Source of the DNA: Paraburkholderia sediminicola
GTDB taxonomy: Bacteria; Pseudomonadota; Gammaproteobacteria; Burkholderiales; Burkholderiaceae
Direction: 5' to 3'
DNA length: 64,000 nucleotides
Assembly (NCBI RefSeq): GCF_902859805.1
Contig: NZ_CADIKC010000006.1
Span: forward strand, 248,001-312,000
Below the pieces are notes generated by a model that ran no database searches, was not told the DNA's origin, and worked only from the letters and a program-made list of their open reading frames with translations. The position numbers and the translations under genes were made by a program. How positions within the stretch are numbered: position 1 is the first letter of the stretch; every line of letters starts with the position of its first letter. Below are positions 1 to 8,641 of the stretch, piece after piece.

Positions 1-83
1 AAGAAGCGCGGCGCGCGCTTGACGCGATCTCGCAGCAGTGGGATCACGCGCTGCTGAGATTGAAGGCCGCGGTGGAAGAGTGA
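1..83 (+). CDS. C-terminal end of an ArsR-type regulator (partial)
   Basis: One frame is open from the window edge to a TGA at 81-83. It reads as a charged helix with the pattern RRALDAISQQWDHALLRLKA, which resembles the last helix of ArsR/SmtB winged-helix regulators, where a W-D-x-A-L-x-R-L-K motif closes the protein. Only about 26 residues are visible, so the family is a reading of one helix and the regulated gene is unknown. It converges on the porin that ends at 90. Confidence 0.45.
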   Translation, partial: EARRALDAISQQWDHALLRLKAAVEE

Positions 84-89
84 AATTTC

Positions 90-1247
90 CTAGAATTTGT
101 GCCGCAGCGCAACCCGCACGGCCACCTGATTCCCCGTTGACGACGGCGCCTGCACGCCCGGAATGAACGCGTCGTCGAGAATCGAGTGGGTCGAGTCGCC
201 CGCAACCTTCTGATACTCGCCCTGCACGTAAACGTCCGTGCGTTTGGACAGGTTGTAATCCGCCATCACACCGACCGAGTGAATCTTCGGCTTCACGCTG
301 CCCGTCGACGCGTCGTAGTTCTCCATCGTGTACACATACTGCGCGCCGATAAAGAAGGCAGGCGTGAACTGATATTTGCCGTTCACTTCGAAGTTCTGGT
401 ATTTCAGCGTATTCAGGCTGACACCCGATGCCGCCAGCGGGACACCGATATAGCCGTTGCCGGTCGGGTCCTTATAGTTGGAGTTGGTGTAAGCAAAACC
501 GGCTGTCGCCGAACCGAACGTGTAGTTGATGCCGGCGCCGAACACCCGCATGCGCCCGGCGATGAAGCTCGCGTCGTTTGCCGTGATCGCGCCGGTGGAA
601 CCTGCGCCCGGATTGTTCGCCTGCAGGTACGCGGCCGCAATCAGCAGTCCGCCGTTCGCGTACTGGCCGCCGAAGCTGTAGGCGCGGTTGTTCGCGAAGT
701 TCGTGTCGTTGCTGAAGCTGTACACGCCGCCGAACTGGAAGCCCGCGATTTCCGGGCTCGCGTACTTCACGCTGTTGCCGAGGCGGAATGAGTTGTCCGT
801 GTTGTCGTTGTCGTACGGGTGCGCAAACAGGTAGCCGGCCCAGTTGCCGTTGGCGGTGGTCTGCGCGAGGTAATCGACCACCGAGTCGTACTGGCGCCCG
901 AGCGTAACGGTCCCGAACCGGTTGTCGCTCAAGCCCACATAGGCCTGGCGGCCGAACATGCGGCCGCCCTGGCCGAGCCGCCCCGAACTCACGTCGAAGC
1001 CGTTTTCCAGTTGAAACACGGCCTTCATGCCGCCGCCCAGATCTTCCGAACCCTTCATGCCCCAGCGGCTGCCTTGCGCATAGCCGCTCGCCATTTCCCA
1101 GACCGCGCCGTGCCCGGCGTTGTTGGTGTAGTCGATGCCTTCATCCAGTACGCCGTACAGGGTCACGCTGCTTTGCGCGAAGGCGGACGGGGCCGCCAGC
1201 GAGGTGAGTGCCGTGAAGGCGGCGGTGGCGATGACATTCTTTTTCAT
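90..1247 (-). CDS. General porin, Gram-negative trimeric type
   Basis: This 385-residue outer-membrane porin should form a trimeric beta-barrel for passive diffusion of small hydrophilic solutes. The N-terminus is a classic Sec signal (MKKN, hydrophobic core, SAFAQ) and the mature protein starts QSSVTLYGVLDEG, the hallmark of Burkholderiales OmpC-like porins. The body has alternating strands, a GSRWGMKGSEDLGGG motif near residue 60, and a terminal RHKF ending in Phe as required for BAM recognition. It is transcribed away from the aldA-type operon starting at 1532 and shares a control region of about 280 bp with it, so it may admit that operon's substrate. That link is inferred from position only. 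Confidence 0.93.
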   Translation of the reverse strand: MKKNVIATAAFTALTSLAAPSAFAQSSVTLYGVLDEGIDYTNNAGHGAVWEMASGYAQGSRWGMKGSEDLGGGMKAVFQLENGFDVSSGRLGQGGRMFGRQAYVGLSDNRFGTVTLGRQYDSVVDYLAQTTANGNWAGYLFAHPYDNDNTDNSFRLGNSVKYASPEIAGFQFGGVYSFSNDTNFANNRAYSFGGQYANGGLLIAAAYLQANNPGAGSTGAITANDASFIAGRMRVFGAGINYTFGSATAGFAYTNSNYKDPTGNGYIGVPLAASGVSLNTLKYQNFEVNGKYQFTPAFFIGAQYVYTMENYDASTGSVKPKIHSVGVMADYNLSKRTDVYVQGEYQKVAGDSTHSILDDAFIPGVQAPSSTGNQVAVRVALRHKF

Positions 1248-1414
1248 TGTGAGCTCCAGACTTTGGTAATGAGCGGCCCCGTGGTTCGAAATGGGGGTTC
1301 GACCGCTTGCAAAGGCCGCTGCTTATTGGCAAAGCCCGGATTCTGCTATTCGGGATGAGATTCGCGTATGAGGCACATCCCTGGATAAACGTGATTTTTT
1401 CGAATGTTTGTCCC

Positions 1415-1427
1415 GCGAATTATTCGC
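1415..1427. promoter_or_regulatory. Palindrome in the porin/aldA divergent control region
   Basis: GCGAAT-T-ATTCGC is a perfect inverted repeat with 6-bp arms and a single central base. It lies about 105 bp before the aldehyde dehydrogenase start and 170 bp before the porin start, inside the only non-coding stretch between the two genes. It could be an operator for the cluster. The LysR gene at 7559-8506 is one possible binder, but nothing in the sequence proves the pairing. Confidence 0.35.
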
Positions 1428-1531
1428 TTGTGGCGAGCCGTCACGGAGAGAAAAATTCCGGTCATGCACCTTTGGCATGAAGGCGATAGCCGAAGGCAAT
1501 GCGCCACCGCACCAGGTTTTCAGGAGACGAC

Positions 1532-2956
1532 ATGCGACTCGATCGGAATTTTGCTAACGGCTGCTTTATCGACGCGGCAAGCGACGAGCTCATCGCCGTC
1601 ACCAACCCCGCCACCGAAGCCGTGATTGCCCACGTCACGGGCGCCACCGAAGCCGAGGCCATCGCCGCGGTCGACGCAGCAGCGGCCGCCCAGAAGGGCT
1701 GGCGCAAGCTGCCTTCGGCCGAGCGCGCGGTCTATCTGCACAAGCTCGCCGACGCGCTCACCGAATGCGCGCCCGCCATCGGCGCGGCGCTCGCGCTGGA
1801 GTCAGGCAAGAGCGTCGCCGACGCCACCAACGAAGCCATCTACGCCGGCCAGATCACCCGTTACCACGCCGAATGGGCGCGCCGCATCGAAGGCGAGGTG
1901 ATTCCGAGCGACACGCCCGACGAAAACCTCGTGCTGCATCGCGAGCCGATTGGCGTGGTCGCGTGCCTGATCCCGTTCAATTACCCGGTCTATACGTTCA
2001 TGCGCAAGGTGGCGCCCGCGCTGATCGCCGGCAATACCGTGGTGGTGCGCCCGAGCAATAACACGCCGACCTCCGCGTTCGAAATCGCCAGGGCGGTAGA
2101 GAAGGCCGGACTGCCGGCCGGCGTCGTGAACATTCTCGCGATGAATCACGCAACCGCCGAGGCGCTTTGCACGCATCCGAAGGTCGGCATGATCACGCTG
2201 ACCGGCAGCGTCGGCGCGGGCCGCAAGGTGCTCGAATACTGCAAGACGAACATCGCCAAGCCGTCGCTCGAACTGGGCGGCAAGACGCCGGCGATCATCG
2301 AGGCCGATGCCGATCTGGAGAAGGCCGCGCGCGATCTGGTCGCCTCCAAAACCACTCACTGCGGGCAGCTTTGCACGGCGATCGAACGCGTCTATGTGCA
2401 GGAAAGCGTGCATGATCGTTTCGTCGCGCTGCTGAAGAAGCACATGAGCGCAGTGGAAAGCGGCGATCGCAGCGAACAGCCGTCGCTGATGGGGCCGCTC
2501 GTCAACGACGCGTCGCGCCAGTCGATTCACGGCATGGTCGAACGCGCAATCGCTGCAGGCGCCACGCTCGAAACCGGCGGCAAGCTGCCGCAAGGCAAAG
2601 GCTTTTTCTATCCGGCTACGCTGCTGTCGAACTGCCGTCAGGACATGGAAATCATCCAGGAAGAAACCTTCGGTCCGATCATGCCGGTCGTCAAATACCG
2701 CACGCTCGACGAAGCACTGGAGATGGCCAACGACCACCAGTTTGGTCTGTCGTCGGTGCTCTATACCGAGAACTACCGCAGTGCGATGAAGATCGCCAAC
2801 GGCATCGAGGCAGGCGAGTTGTATGTGAACCGTACGCCGGCCGATCCGTATCAAGGTTTTCACGCGGGCTGGAAACGCTCGGGTCTCGGCGGCGACGACG
2901 GCAAGCACGGCATGCTCGAATTCACGCAGACCCGTCTCGTGGTCATGAAGTACTAA
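1532..2956 (+). CDS. AldA-type NAD-dependent aldehyde dehydrogenase
   Basis: The 474-residue protein belongs to the ALDH superfamily and most resembles lactaldehyde/glycolaldehyde dehydrogenase AldA (about 479 residues in E. coli). Such enzymes oxidise small hydroxyaldehydes to acids in the cytoplasm. The general-base Glu is in LELGGKTPAII and the catalytic Cys in HCGQLCTAIERVYVQ. An IPFNYPV segment and the C-terminal SGLGGDDGKHG motif also fit. An in-frame start exists at 1499, but ATG 1532 has AGGAG seven bases upstream and is preferred. It is the first gene of a four-gene row with an MFS transporter, an enolase-superfamily enzyme and a GMC oxidoreductase. The substrate is unproven. Confidence 0.85.
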   Translation: MRLDRNFANGCFIDAASDELIAVTNPATEAVIAHVTGATEAEAIAAVDAAAAAQKGWRKLPSAERAVYLHKLADALTECAPAIGAALALESGKSVADATNEAIYAGQITRYHAEWARRIEGEVIPSDTPDENLVLHREPIGVVACLIPFNYPVYTFMRKVAPALIAGNTVVVRPSNNTPTSAFEIARAVEKAGLPAGVVNILAMNHATAEALCTHPKVGMITLTGSVGAGRKVLEYCKTNIAKPSLELGGKTPAIIEADADLEKAARDLVASKTTHCGQLCTAIERVYVQESVHDRFVALLKKHMSAVESGDRSEQPSLMGPLVNDASRQSIHGMVERAIAAGATLETGGKLPQGKGFFYPATLLSNCRQDMEIIQEETFGPIMPVVKYRTLDEALEMANDHQFGLSSVLYTENYRSAMKIANGIEAGELYVNRTPADPYQGFHAGWKRSGLGGDDGKHGMLEFTQTRLVVMKY

Positions 2957-2975
2957 AGCTGAAAAGCTGAAACAG

Positions 2976-3011
2976 CCGCGTGCCGCGCGATTCGGAGTAG
3001 ACGGCACGCGG
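2976..3011. terminator. Stem-loop after the aldehyde dehydrogenase
   Basis: CCGCGTGCCG at 2976-2985 pairs with CGGCACGCGG at 3002-3011, a perfect 10-bp GC-rich stem with a 16-base loop. No T-run follows, so it may be a partial terminator or an mRNA-stabilising processing structure between the first and second genes of the operon. Confidence 0.5.
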
Positions 3012-3115
3012 TGATTTGAAACCCGCAGAAACGCAGCAAATCCGCTGCACTTATAAAAATATTTGAAGACCCGGCAGCCCGAAGAACCGGCGCTGTGTCT
3101 TCCAGGAGCGCTCAC

Positions 3116-4438
3116 GTGTCATCTCAACCCGTTCAAACCACCGCTTCGCTTGCCGCAAGCGCCGCGGAAACCGCATTGCAAGCCAACAAGGCGCAACGCT
3201 ACATCCAGCTCATGCTGCTGGTCGTGGCAGCCGGCGCGATTTACCCGATTCTGTATCTGCGGCAGGTCTATCAGCCGACGATGCTCGAAGTGTTTCACAT
3301 CACCGATAGTCAACTCGGCTACCTGTATTCGTCGCTCGGCACGATCTTTCTGCTGAGTTACTTGCCCAGCGGCTGGCTCGCCGACCGGATCGCGCCGCGT
3401 CTGCTGATCTGCTTTTCGCTGATCGCAACCGGCGTGCTCGGCCTGTGGTATTCGACCGCGCCGTCGTTCCAGATGCTGATGCTGATTTTCGGCGGTTGGG
3501 GACTGTCGACCGGGTTGACCTTCTGGGCAGCCGTCATCAAGCGCGTGACCATGATCGCCGGCACGCACGAGCAGGGCCGTTTCTTCGGTTTGCTCGATGG
3601 TGGGCGTGGCCTGATCGAAGCCATGCTCGCGACGATCGCAATCACGCTGTTCGCCTGGTTCACGCAGACCAAAGGCGAACCGGTGGCGGCGGGTTTCAAG
3701 CTGGTCGTCTACATGTACGCGTTTCTGTGCATCGCACTTGGCGTGGTGCTTGCGCTTGTCAAAGATCCGCAAGGCGCCAGGGACGCGGCCGCCAACCGAG
3801 CCACGAAGAAACGCAGCAACGTGCTGGTCGATCTGAAAACGCTCGCATCGATTCCTGAATTGTGGCTGGTCGCGGCTATCGTGTTCTGCGGTTATCAGGT
3901 GTTCTGGGCGACTTACAGCTTCTCCGCGTATCTGCATGAAGGCGAGATTGGCTTGACGGTGGTGATGGCCGGCACGATCACGACGCTCAAGCTGTGGATG
4001 CGCCCGATCGGCGGCATCGGCGGTGGATTTCTCGGCGACCGTTATTCAAAAGTCTCGGTGCTGGTGATTGCGCTCTTTCTCGCCGCACTGTCGCTGCTTG
4101 GTTTGATGGCGGCACCGCGTATTTCGAGCCACGTGCTGCTCGTGTTCCTCGTGCTCTTCATCGGCATTCTGACTTACGCGATTCGCGGGCTCTACTGGTC
4201 GCTGCTGGATCGCTGCAACATTTCCGTCGAAACGATGGGCCTCGCTATCGGCCTGATCTCCGTACTCGGTTATTCGCCCGACGTGTTCCTGCCGTTGATC
4301 AACGGCTATCTGACGCAGAACTTCCCGGGCGTCTTCGGTTATCAGCTTTACTTCGGCTATGTGGCCGGAATGGCGGCGCTCGGCGGCTTTGCCGGCCTCG
4401 CGCTGAGAAACATGCTTAACAGGAAAGGGGTTGCGTAA
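3116..4438 (+). CDS. MFS transporter, probable sugar/sugar-acid uptake
   Basis: The roughly 440-residue protein has about 12 hydrophobic segments and an MFS loop 2-3 signature (GWLADRIAPR). It probably imports the substrate of the neighbouring enzymes by proton symport across the inner membrane. An upstream GTG at 3095 is in frame, but GTG 3116 has AGGAG at 3104-3108 at good spacing, so I take 3116. The TAA stop abuts the ATG of the next gene with no spacer, which implies co-translation with the dehydratase. It differs from the 451-residue MFS protein at 36197, which has a clearer ACS-family N-terminus. The exact substrate is unknown. Confidence 0.8.
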   Translation: MSSQPVQTTASLAASAAETALQANKAQRYIQLMLLVVAAGAIYPILYLRQVYQPTMLEVFHITDSQLGYLYSSLGTIFLLSYLPSGWLADRIAPRLLICFSLIATGVLGLWYSTAPSFQMLMLIFGGWGLSTGLTFWAAVIKRVTMIAGTHEQGRFFGLLDGGRGLIEAMLATIAITLFAWFTQTKGEPVAAGFKLVVYMYAFLCIALGVVLALVKDPQGARDAAANRATKKRSNVLVDLKTLASIPELWLVAAIVFCGYQVFWATYSFSAYLHEGEIGLTVVMAGTITTLKLWMRPIGGIGGGFLGDRYSKVSVLVIALFLAALSLLGLMAAPRISSHVLLVFLVLFIGILTYAIRGLYWSLLDRCNISVETMGLAIGLISVLGYSPDVFLPLINGYLTQNFPGVFGYQLYFGYVAGMAALGGFAGLALRNMLNRKGVA

Positions 4439-5656
4439 ATGAAAGTCGTCTCGCTCGAAACGCATATCGTCGCCGTACCGCCGCCGCACGTGGGCGGCAT
4501 GTACTGGATCTTCGTCAAGCTCAAAACCGATTGCGGTATTGAAGGCGTCGGCGAAATCTATTCGGCGACGTTCCATCCGAAAGCGATGACCCACATCATC
4601 GACGATGTATTCGGCCGCTACCTGCTCGATAAGGATCCGCATCATATCGAACGGCTCTGGCGCGAAGCGTATTCGAGCGGTTTCACGCAACGCCCCGATC
4701 TGACGATGATGGGTGTGGTCAGCGGGCTGGAAATGGCGTGCTGGGACATCATCGGCAAGGCGGCGAACAAGCCGGTGTATGAACTGCTCGGCGGCATGGT
4801 GAACCAGCGTCTGCGCTCGTACACCTACCTGTATCCGAAGAACAGCAAAGGCGAATACGACTACGACGATCCCGATCTCGCCGCCGAATGTGCGGTTGAG
4901 AACGTGAAGCGTGGTTTCACTGCGGTGAAGTTCGATCCGGCCGGTCCGTACACGGCTTATTCGGGCCACCAGTTGTCGATGGAAGTGCTCGACCGCTGCG
5001 AGACCTTCTGCCGCCGCGTGCGCGAAGCCGTCGGCAGCAAGGCCGATCTGCTGTTCGGCACGCATGGGCAGATGGTGCCGTCCTCGGCAATCCGGCTCGC
5101 CAAACGGCTCGAGAAATACGATCCGCTGTGGTTCGAAGAACCGGTGCCACCGGGGCAGGAAGGTGCAATGGCGCAGGTCGCGCAGCACACGAGCATTCCG
5201 ATTGCGGCGGGCGAGCGCCTGACCACCAAGTATGAATTTTTCAAACTGCTCGAAGCGGGCGCGGCATCGATTCTGCAACTGAACGTGGCGCGCGTGGGTG
5301 GTCTGCTGGAAGCGAAGAAAGTCGCGGCGATCGCCGAAGTGTATTACGCGCAGATCGCGCCGCATCTGTACAACGGTCCGATCGGTGCTGCCGCCAGCAT
5401 TCAGCTCGCAGCCTGCACGCCGAACTTCCTGATTCAGGAAAGCATCGGCACGTGGGACGGTTTCCACGCAGCGGTGTTGAAGAAGCCGATTCAATGGGAA
5501 GACGGTTACATCATTCCTTCGCAGGAACCGGGTCTGGGTGTGGAGTTGAACATGGACGTCGTTCGGCAACACACGCCGTACACCGGCGAGCGTCTGCATC
5601 TGCAGATGGCAGCACTTCCTGCCGACGTGAAGGATCTCGCGCCGGCCAAGGGTTGA
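4439..5656 (+). CDS. Enolase-superfamily (mandelate racemase/muconate lactonizing) dehydratase-like protein
   Basis: The 405-residue protein has an N-terminal capping domain (to about residue 125) and a C-terminal TIM barrel. Related enzymes such as galactonate and mannonate dehydratases remove water from acid sugars after Mg-assisted proton abstraction. Two Glu metal ligands are visible in WFEEPVPPG and AAGERLTT, and the barrel-end base His in APHLYNGP. Where the first metal-ligand Asp is expected (DFHGR in galactonate dehydratase) this protein reads FGTHGQ, so Asp appears replaced by Gly while the next His is kept. It starts directly at the MFS stop and is followed by the GMC oxidoreductase. 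A sugar-acid dehydratase is the best guess, with the metal site as a caveat. Confidence 0.75.
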   Translation: MKVVSLETHIVAVPPPHVGGMYWIFVKLKTDCGIEGVGEIYSATFHPKAMTHIIDDVFGRYLLDKDPHHIERLWREAYSSGFTQRPDLTMMGVVSGLEMACWDIIGKAANKPVYELLGGMVNQRLRSYTYLYPKNSKGEYDYDDPDLAAECAVENVKRGFTAVKFDPAGPYTAYSGHQLSMEVLDRCETFCRRVREAVGSKADLLFGTHGQMVPSSAIRLAKRLEKYDPLWFEEPVPPGQEGAMAQVAQHTSIPIAAGERLTTKYEFFKLLEAGAASILQLNVARVGGLLEAKKVAAIAEVYYAQIAPHLYNGPIGAAASIQLAACTPNFLIQESIGTWDGFHAAVLKKPIQWEDGYIIPSQEPGLGVELNMDVVRQHTPYTGERLHLQMAALPADVKDLAPAKG

Positions 5657-5745
5657 GGCCGGGCTAAAGCTGCCGGGTTGCAACCTGCGGGTTTCAGGCC
5701 GTTTTACGCATTCAATGGATTGGGCGCCGCTTGGCGACATAGAGC

Positions 5746-7407
5746 ATGAACTACGATTACATCATCGTCGGCGCGGGTTCGGCGGGCTGCATTCTTGCCA
5801 ATCGCCTTTCGGCGTCGGGCCAATATTCAGTGCTGTTGCTCGAAGCGGGCGGCAAGGACAGCTCGTTCTGGTTCAAGATCCCGGTGGGTTTCACCAAGAC
5901 GTACTACAACGAAACCTATAACTGGATGTACTACAGCGAGCCCGAAAAGGAACTCGACAACCGGCCGATCTATTGCCCGCGCGGCAAGGTGCAGGGTGGT
6001 TCCGGCTCGATCAACGCAATGATCTACGTGCGCGGCCAGCCGCATGATTTCGACGACTGGGCCGCGGCGGGCAACCCGGGTTGGGCGTTTCGCGACGTGC
6101 TGCCGTATTTCCGCAAGCTCGAATCGCATCCGCTCGGCAACACGGAGTATCACGGCGCGGACGGCCCGATCCGTATCTCGCCGATGAAGGATGCCGTTCA
6201 TCCGATCTGCCACGTGTTCCTGAAGGGCTGCGACCAGGCCGGCTACAAGCGCAGCGACGACTTCAACGGCGAACGTTTCGAAGGCGCGGGCATCTACGAC
6301 GTAAATACCCGCAACGGGCAACGCTCGTCGAGCAGCTTCGAGTATCTGCATCCGGTTCTGACGCGTAAGAACCTGACGGTCGAACGTGACGTGCTCGCCA
6401 GCCGCGTGCTATTCGACGGCAATCAGCGGGCCATTGGTGTCACCGTGACGCAGAACGGCGCGACGCGGCAGTTCATGGCGAACCGTGAGGTGATCCTGTC
6501 GGCGGGCGCGGTCGATTCGCCCAAGCTGCTGCAACTCTCGGGCGTCGGCGACAGCGCATTGCTCGCAAAGCATCGCATTGCGATGGTCAAGGAACTGCCC
6601 GCTGTGGGCCAGAATCTGCAGGACCATCTGTGCGTGAGTTTCTACTATCGCGCGAACGTGAAGACGTTGAACGACGAATTGCGCCCGTTGCTCGGCAAGC
6701 TCAAGCTCGGCCTGCAGTATCTGCTGACGCGCAAGGGGCCGCTCGCCATGAGCGTGAACCAGTCGGGCGGCTTTTTCAAGGGTAATGATCAGGAAGCGCA
6801 GCCTAATCTGCAGCTGTACTTCAATCCGCTGTCGTACAGGATTCCGAAGAGCAACAAGGCGAATCTGGAACCCGAGCCGTATTCGGGCTTCCTGCTGGCA
6901 TTTAACCCGTGCCGGCCGACGAGCCGCGGTTCGATCGAGATCGCGTCGAACCGTGCGGAGGATGCCGCGAAGATCCGCATCAACGCGTTGACCACGGAGA
7001 AAGACATCGACGAAGTGATCCAGGGTTGCGAACTGGTGCGCAAGGTGATGGCATCGCCGGCGTTGAAAGAGATCACGGTCGAGGAAATCTCGCCTGGGCC
7101 GCAGGTGAATACGCGCGAAGGCTTCCTGCAGTATTTTCGTGAACAATCGGGTTCGATCTATCACCTGTGCGGCTCGTGCGCGATGGGCGACGACCCGCGC
7201 ACTTCAGTGGTCGATGCGCGCTTGCGGGTGCACGGCATTACCGGCTTGCGCGTGGTCGATGCGTCGATCTTCCCGAACATCACGTCGGGCAACATCAATG
7301 CGCCGACGATGATGGTGGCAGAGAAGGGCGCTGAGATGATTCTGATGGATGCGGCCGTCGAAGCCGCCTTTAAACCCGAAGCAGCGGAGCTGGCTGCGGC
7401 CGCCTGA
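5746..7407 (+). CDS. GMC-family FAD-dependent alcohol/choline dehydrogenase-like oxidoreductase
   Basis: The 553-residue flavoprotein starts with the Rossmann FAD motif DYIIVGAGSAGCILANRL and has the GMC signature around GGSGSINAMIYVRGQ (about residue 85). The second signature, GAVDSPKLLQLSGVG, is near residue 260. The C-terminal catalytic region contains HLCGSCAMG and the FPNITSGNINAPTMMVAEK motif. Members oxidise primary alcohols to aldehydes and pass electrons to quinones or oxygen. Beside an aldehyde dehydrogenase it would give an alcohol-to-aldehyde-to-acid route that the dehydratase could extend. The 89-bp gap before it has no obvious terminator, so it is probably in the operon. The Shine-Dalgarno is weak. 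Confidence 0.85.
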   Translation: MNYDYIIVGAGSAGCILANRLSASGQYSVLLLEAGGKDSSFWFKIPVGFTKTYYNETYNWMYYSEPEKELDNRPIYCPRGKVQGGSGSINAMIYVRGQPHDFDDWAAAGNPGWAFRDVLPYFRKLESHPLGNTEYHGADGPIRISPMKDAVHPICHVFLKGCDQAGYKRSDDFNGERFEGAGIYDVNTRNGQRSSSSFEYLHPVLTRKNLTVERDVLASRVLFDGNQRAIGVTVTQNGATRQFMANREVILSAGAVDSPKLLQLSGVGDSALLAKHRIAMVKELPAVGQNLQDHLCVSFYYRANVKTLNDELRPLLGKLKLGLQYLLTRKGPLAMSVNQSGGFFKGNDQEAQPNLQLYFNPLSYRIPKSNKANLEPEPYSGFLLAFNPCRPTSRGSIEIASNRAEDAAKIRINALTTEKDIDEVIQGCELVRKVMASPALKEITVEEISPGPQVNTREGFLQYFREQSGSIYHLCGSCAMGDDPRTSVVDARLRVHGITGLRVVDASIFPNITSGNINAPTMMVAEKGAEMILMDAAVEAAFKPEAAELAAAA

Positions 7408-7438
7408 CCGGTGGAAAGTCACCTTTAACGGTGTAGAG

Positions 7439-7477
7439 AAAAAACGCGCTGATACGATGCAATCGGCGCGTTTTTTT
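7439..7477. terminator. Bidirectional rho-independent terminator
   Basis: An A-run followed by ACGCGC pairs with GCGCGT followed by a run of seven T. The element lies between the converging GMC and LysR genes and can end transcription from both sides. Confidence 0.75.
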
Positions 7478-7558
7478 GCGTCATGCACCGCGGCATCGGG
7501 ATGGCTCGTATGGACCGGGGTCGCCTACGCGCCGGCACTCAGACGAATTGCATCCGCA

Positions 7559-8506
7559 TCAATCCGCTGCGCCCGACTGTGCTGACTCCGACGAATCGAG
7601 CGCGCGCTCGGTCAACCAGATTTCCTGCTGTAACCATTCGCGGAACAGCGCGACGTGCGGCAACTCGTCCTGCCCTGCGCGCGTGATGAGCCAATACGAC
7701 TGGTGGCCGTCGACGTGGACATTGAGCACCTGTACCAACTGCCCCTCCGCCAGCTCGCGACCAATCATGTGACGATCGGCAATGGTCACGCCAAGCCCGT
7801 CGATTGCCGCGCGGATCGCGTGATCAAGCAGATCGAATTCGTACCCGCCGCGCGTATCGACGTTTTCGATACCGGCGGCTTTCAACCAATGCTGCCAGGT
7901 CAGATAACGCTGATCGGCGCTCGCGAGCACGTGCAATAGCGTGAACTGATTCAGATCGATGGCCGCGCGGCCGGCCTGGCGCGCGAGCAACGCGGGCGCG
8001 CAGACGGCGATATGCCGTTCGTTCATCAGCAGGCGGTTGTCGAAGCCTTCCCACTCGCCGTTGCCGAAACGGATGGCGCAGTCGAGCACGCCCGATTCGG
8101 CGAGATTGTCGTCGACGCGGGTCGACAGGCTGAGTTCGAGATGCGGATGCGCGTCGCGCAGACGTCCGAGACGCGGCATCAGCCAGCGGCTCGTGAAGGT
8201 GGGTGGCGCGTTGATACGCAGACGGTTGCGATGGGTTTTCTCCTGCAGGCTGCGCACCGTAAGCTCGATCCGGTCGAATGATTGCTGCAGTGCTTGCAGG
8301 AGGATGCGGCCGGCGGCCGAGAGTTCGAGGTGGTGATGGTGACGCTGGAGTAACGTCTCGCCGAGTTGGGCTTCCAGTTGGCGGACCTGCCGGCTGACCG
8401 CGCTTTGCGTCACGTTCAGCAGTTCGGCTGCGCGCGTGAAGCTGCCCGTGCGGCCGGCGACTTCGAAGGCTTTCAGCGCGTTCAGCGCGGGCATTTTGCG
8501 TTTCAA
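7559..8506 (-). CDS. LysR-family transcriptional regulator, GcvA-like
   Basis: The 315-residue protein has an N-terminal winged HTH (LNALKAFEVAGRTGSFTRAA through VTQSAVSRQVRQLE), a linker helix rich in Leu/Gln, and a C-terminal effector-binding domain from about residue 95. The opening resembles GcvA/AmpR-type LysR proteins, which usually activate a divergent or nearby operon when they bind a small ligand. It faces the end of the aldA-GMC operon, and feaB lies behind it on the same strand, so either cluster could be its target. A four-His run near residue 57 is unusual but sits in the wing region. Confidence 0.88.
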   Translation of the reverse strand: MKRKMPALNALKAFEVAGRTGSFTRAAELLNVTQSAVSRQVRQLEAQLGETLLQRHHHHLELSAAGRILLQALQQSFDRIELTVRSLQEKTHRNRLRINAPPTFTSRWLMPRLGRLRDAHPHLELSLSTRVDDNLAESGVLDCAIRFGNGEWEGFDNRLLMNERHIAVCAPALLARQAGRAAIDLNQFTLLHVLASADQRYLTWQHWLKAAGIENVDTRGGYEFDLLDHAIRAAIDGLGVTIADRHMIGRELAEGQLVQVLNVHVDGHQSYWLITRAGQDELPHVALFREWLQQEIWLTERALDSSESAQSGAAD

Positions 8507-8588
8507 GGTGGGGCACCTAAGGGTAGGCTGACGCGCGGCGGCGCGGGTGCCCGCTATTTTACTGTGTTGCCCTCGATGCGTTATAGGT

Positions 8589-8634
8589 CTGCACGTCTTG
8601 TGGCGACGATGCGTTCGTGCCGCAAGACGTGCAG
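8589..8634 (-). terminator. Long stem-loop downstream of feaB
   Basis: CTGCACGTCTTG at 8589-8600 pairs perfectly with CAAGACGTGCAG at 8623-8634, and the stem extends by GGC/GCC with one mismatch. It begins seven bases past the feaB stop, as expected of a terminator for that minus-strand gene, though no strong T-run follows. Confidence 0.6.
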
Positions 8635-8641
8635 CGACCGG

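Noticed and set aside
1280..1320. Possible tRNA (GGTTCGA-type T-loop near 1287)
   Set aside because: No matching acceptor stem, anticodon arm or CCA-end geometry surrounds the motif.
186..1358. Plus-strand ORFs opposite the first porin
   Set aside because: Antisense shadows of a high-GC gene, with His/Arg/Val-rich composition and no motifs.
1802..3115. A 437-codon minus-strand ORF opposite the aldehyde dehydrogenase
   Set aside because: Antisense shadow of a well-supported ALDH gene, with composition typical of GC-rich reverse frames.
4046..5740. A 564-codon minus-strand ORF opposite the MFS and dehydratase genes
   Set aside because: Covers two genes with clear family motifs in antisense and has no recognisable domain.
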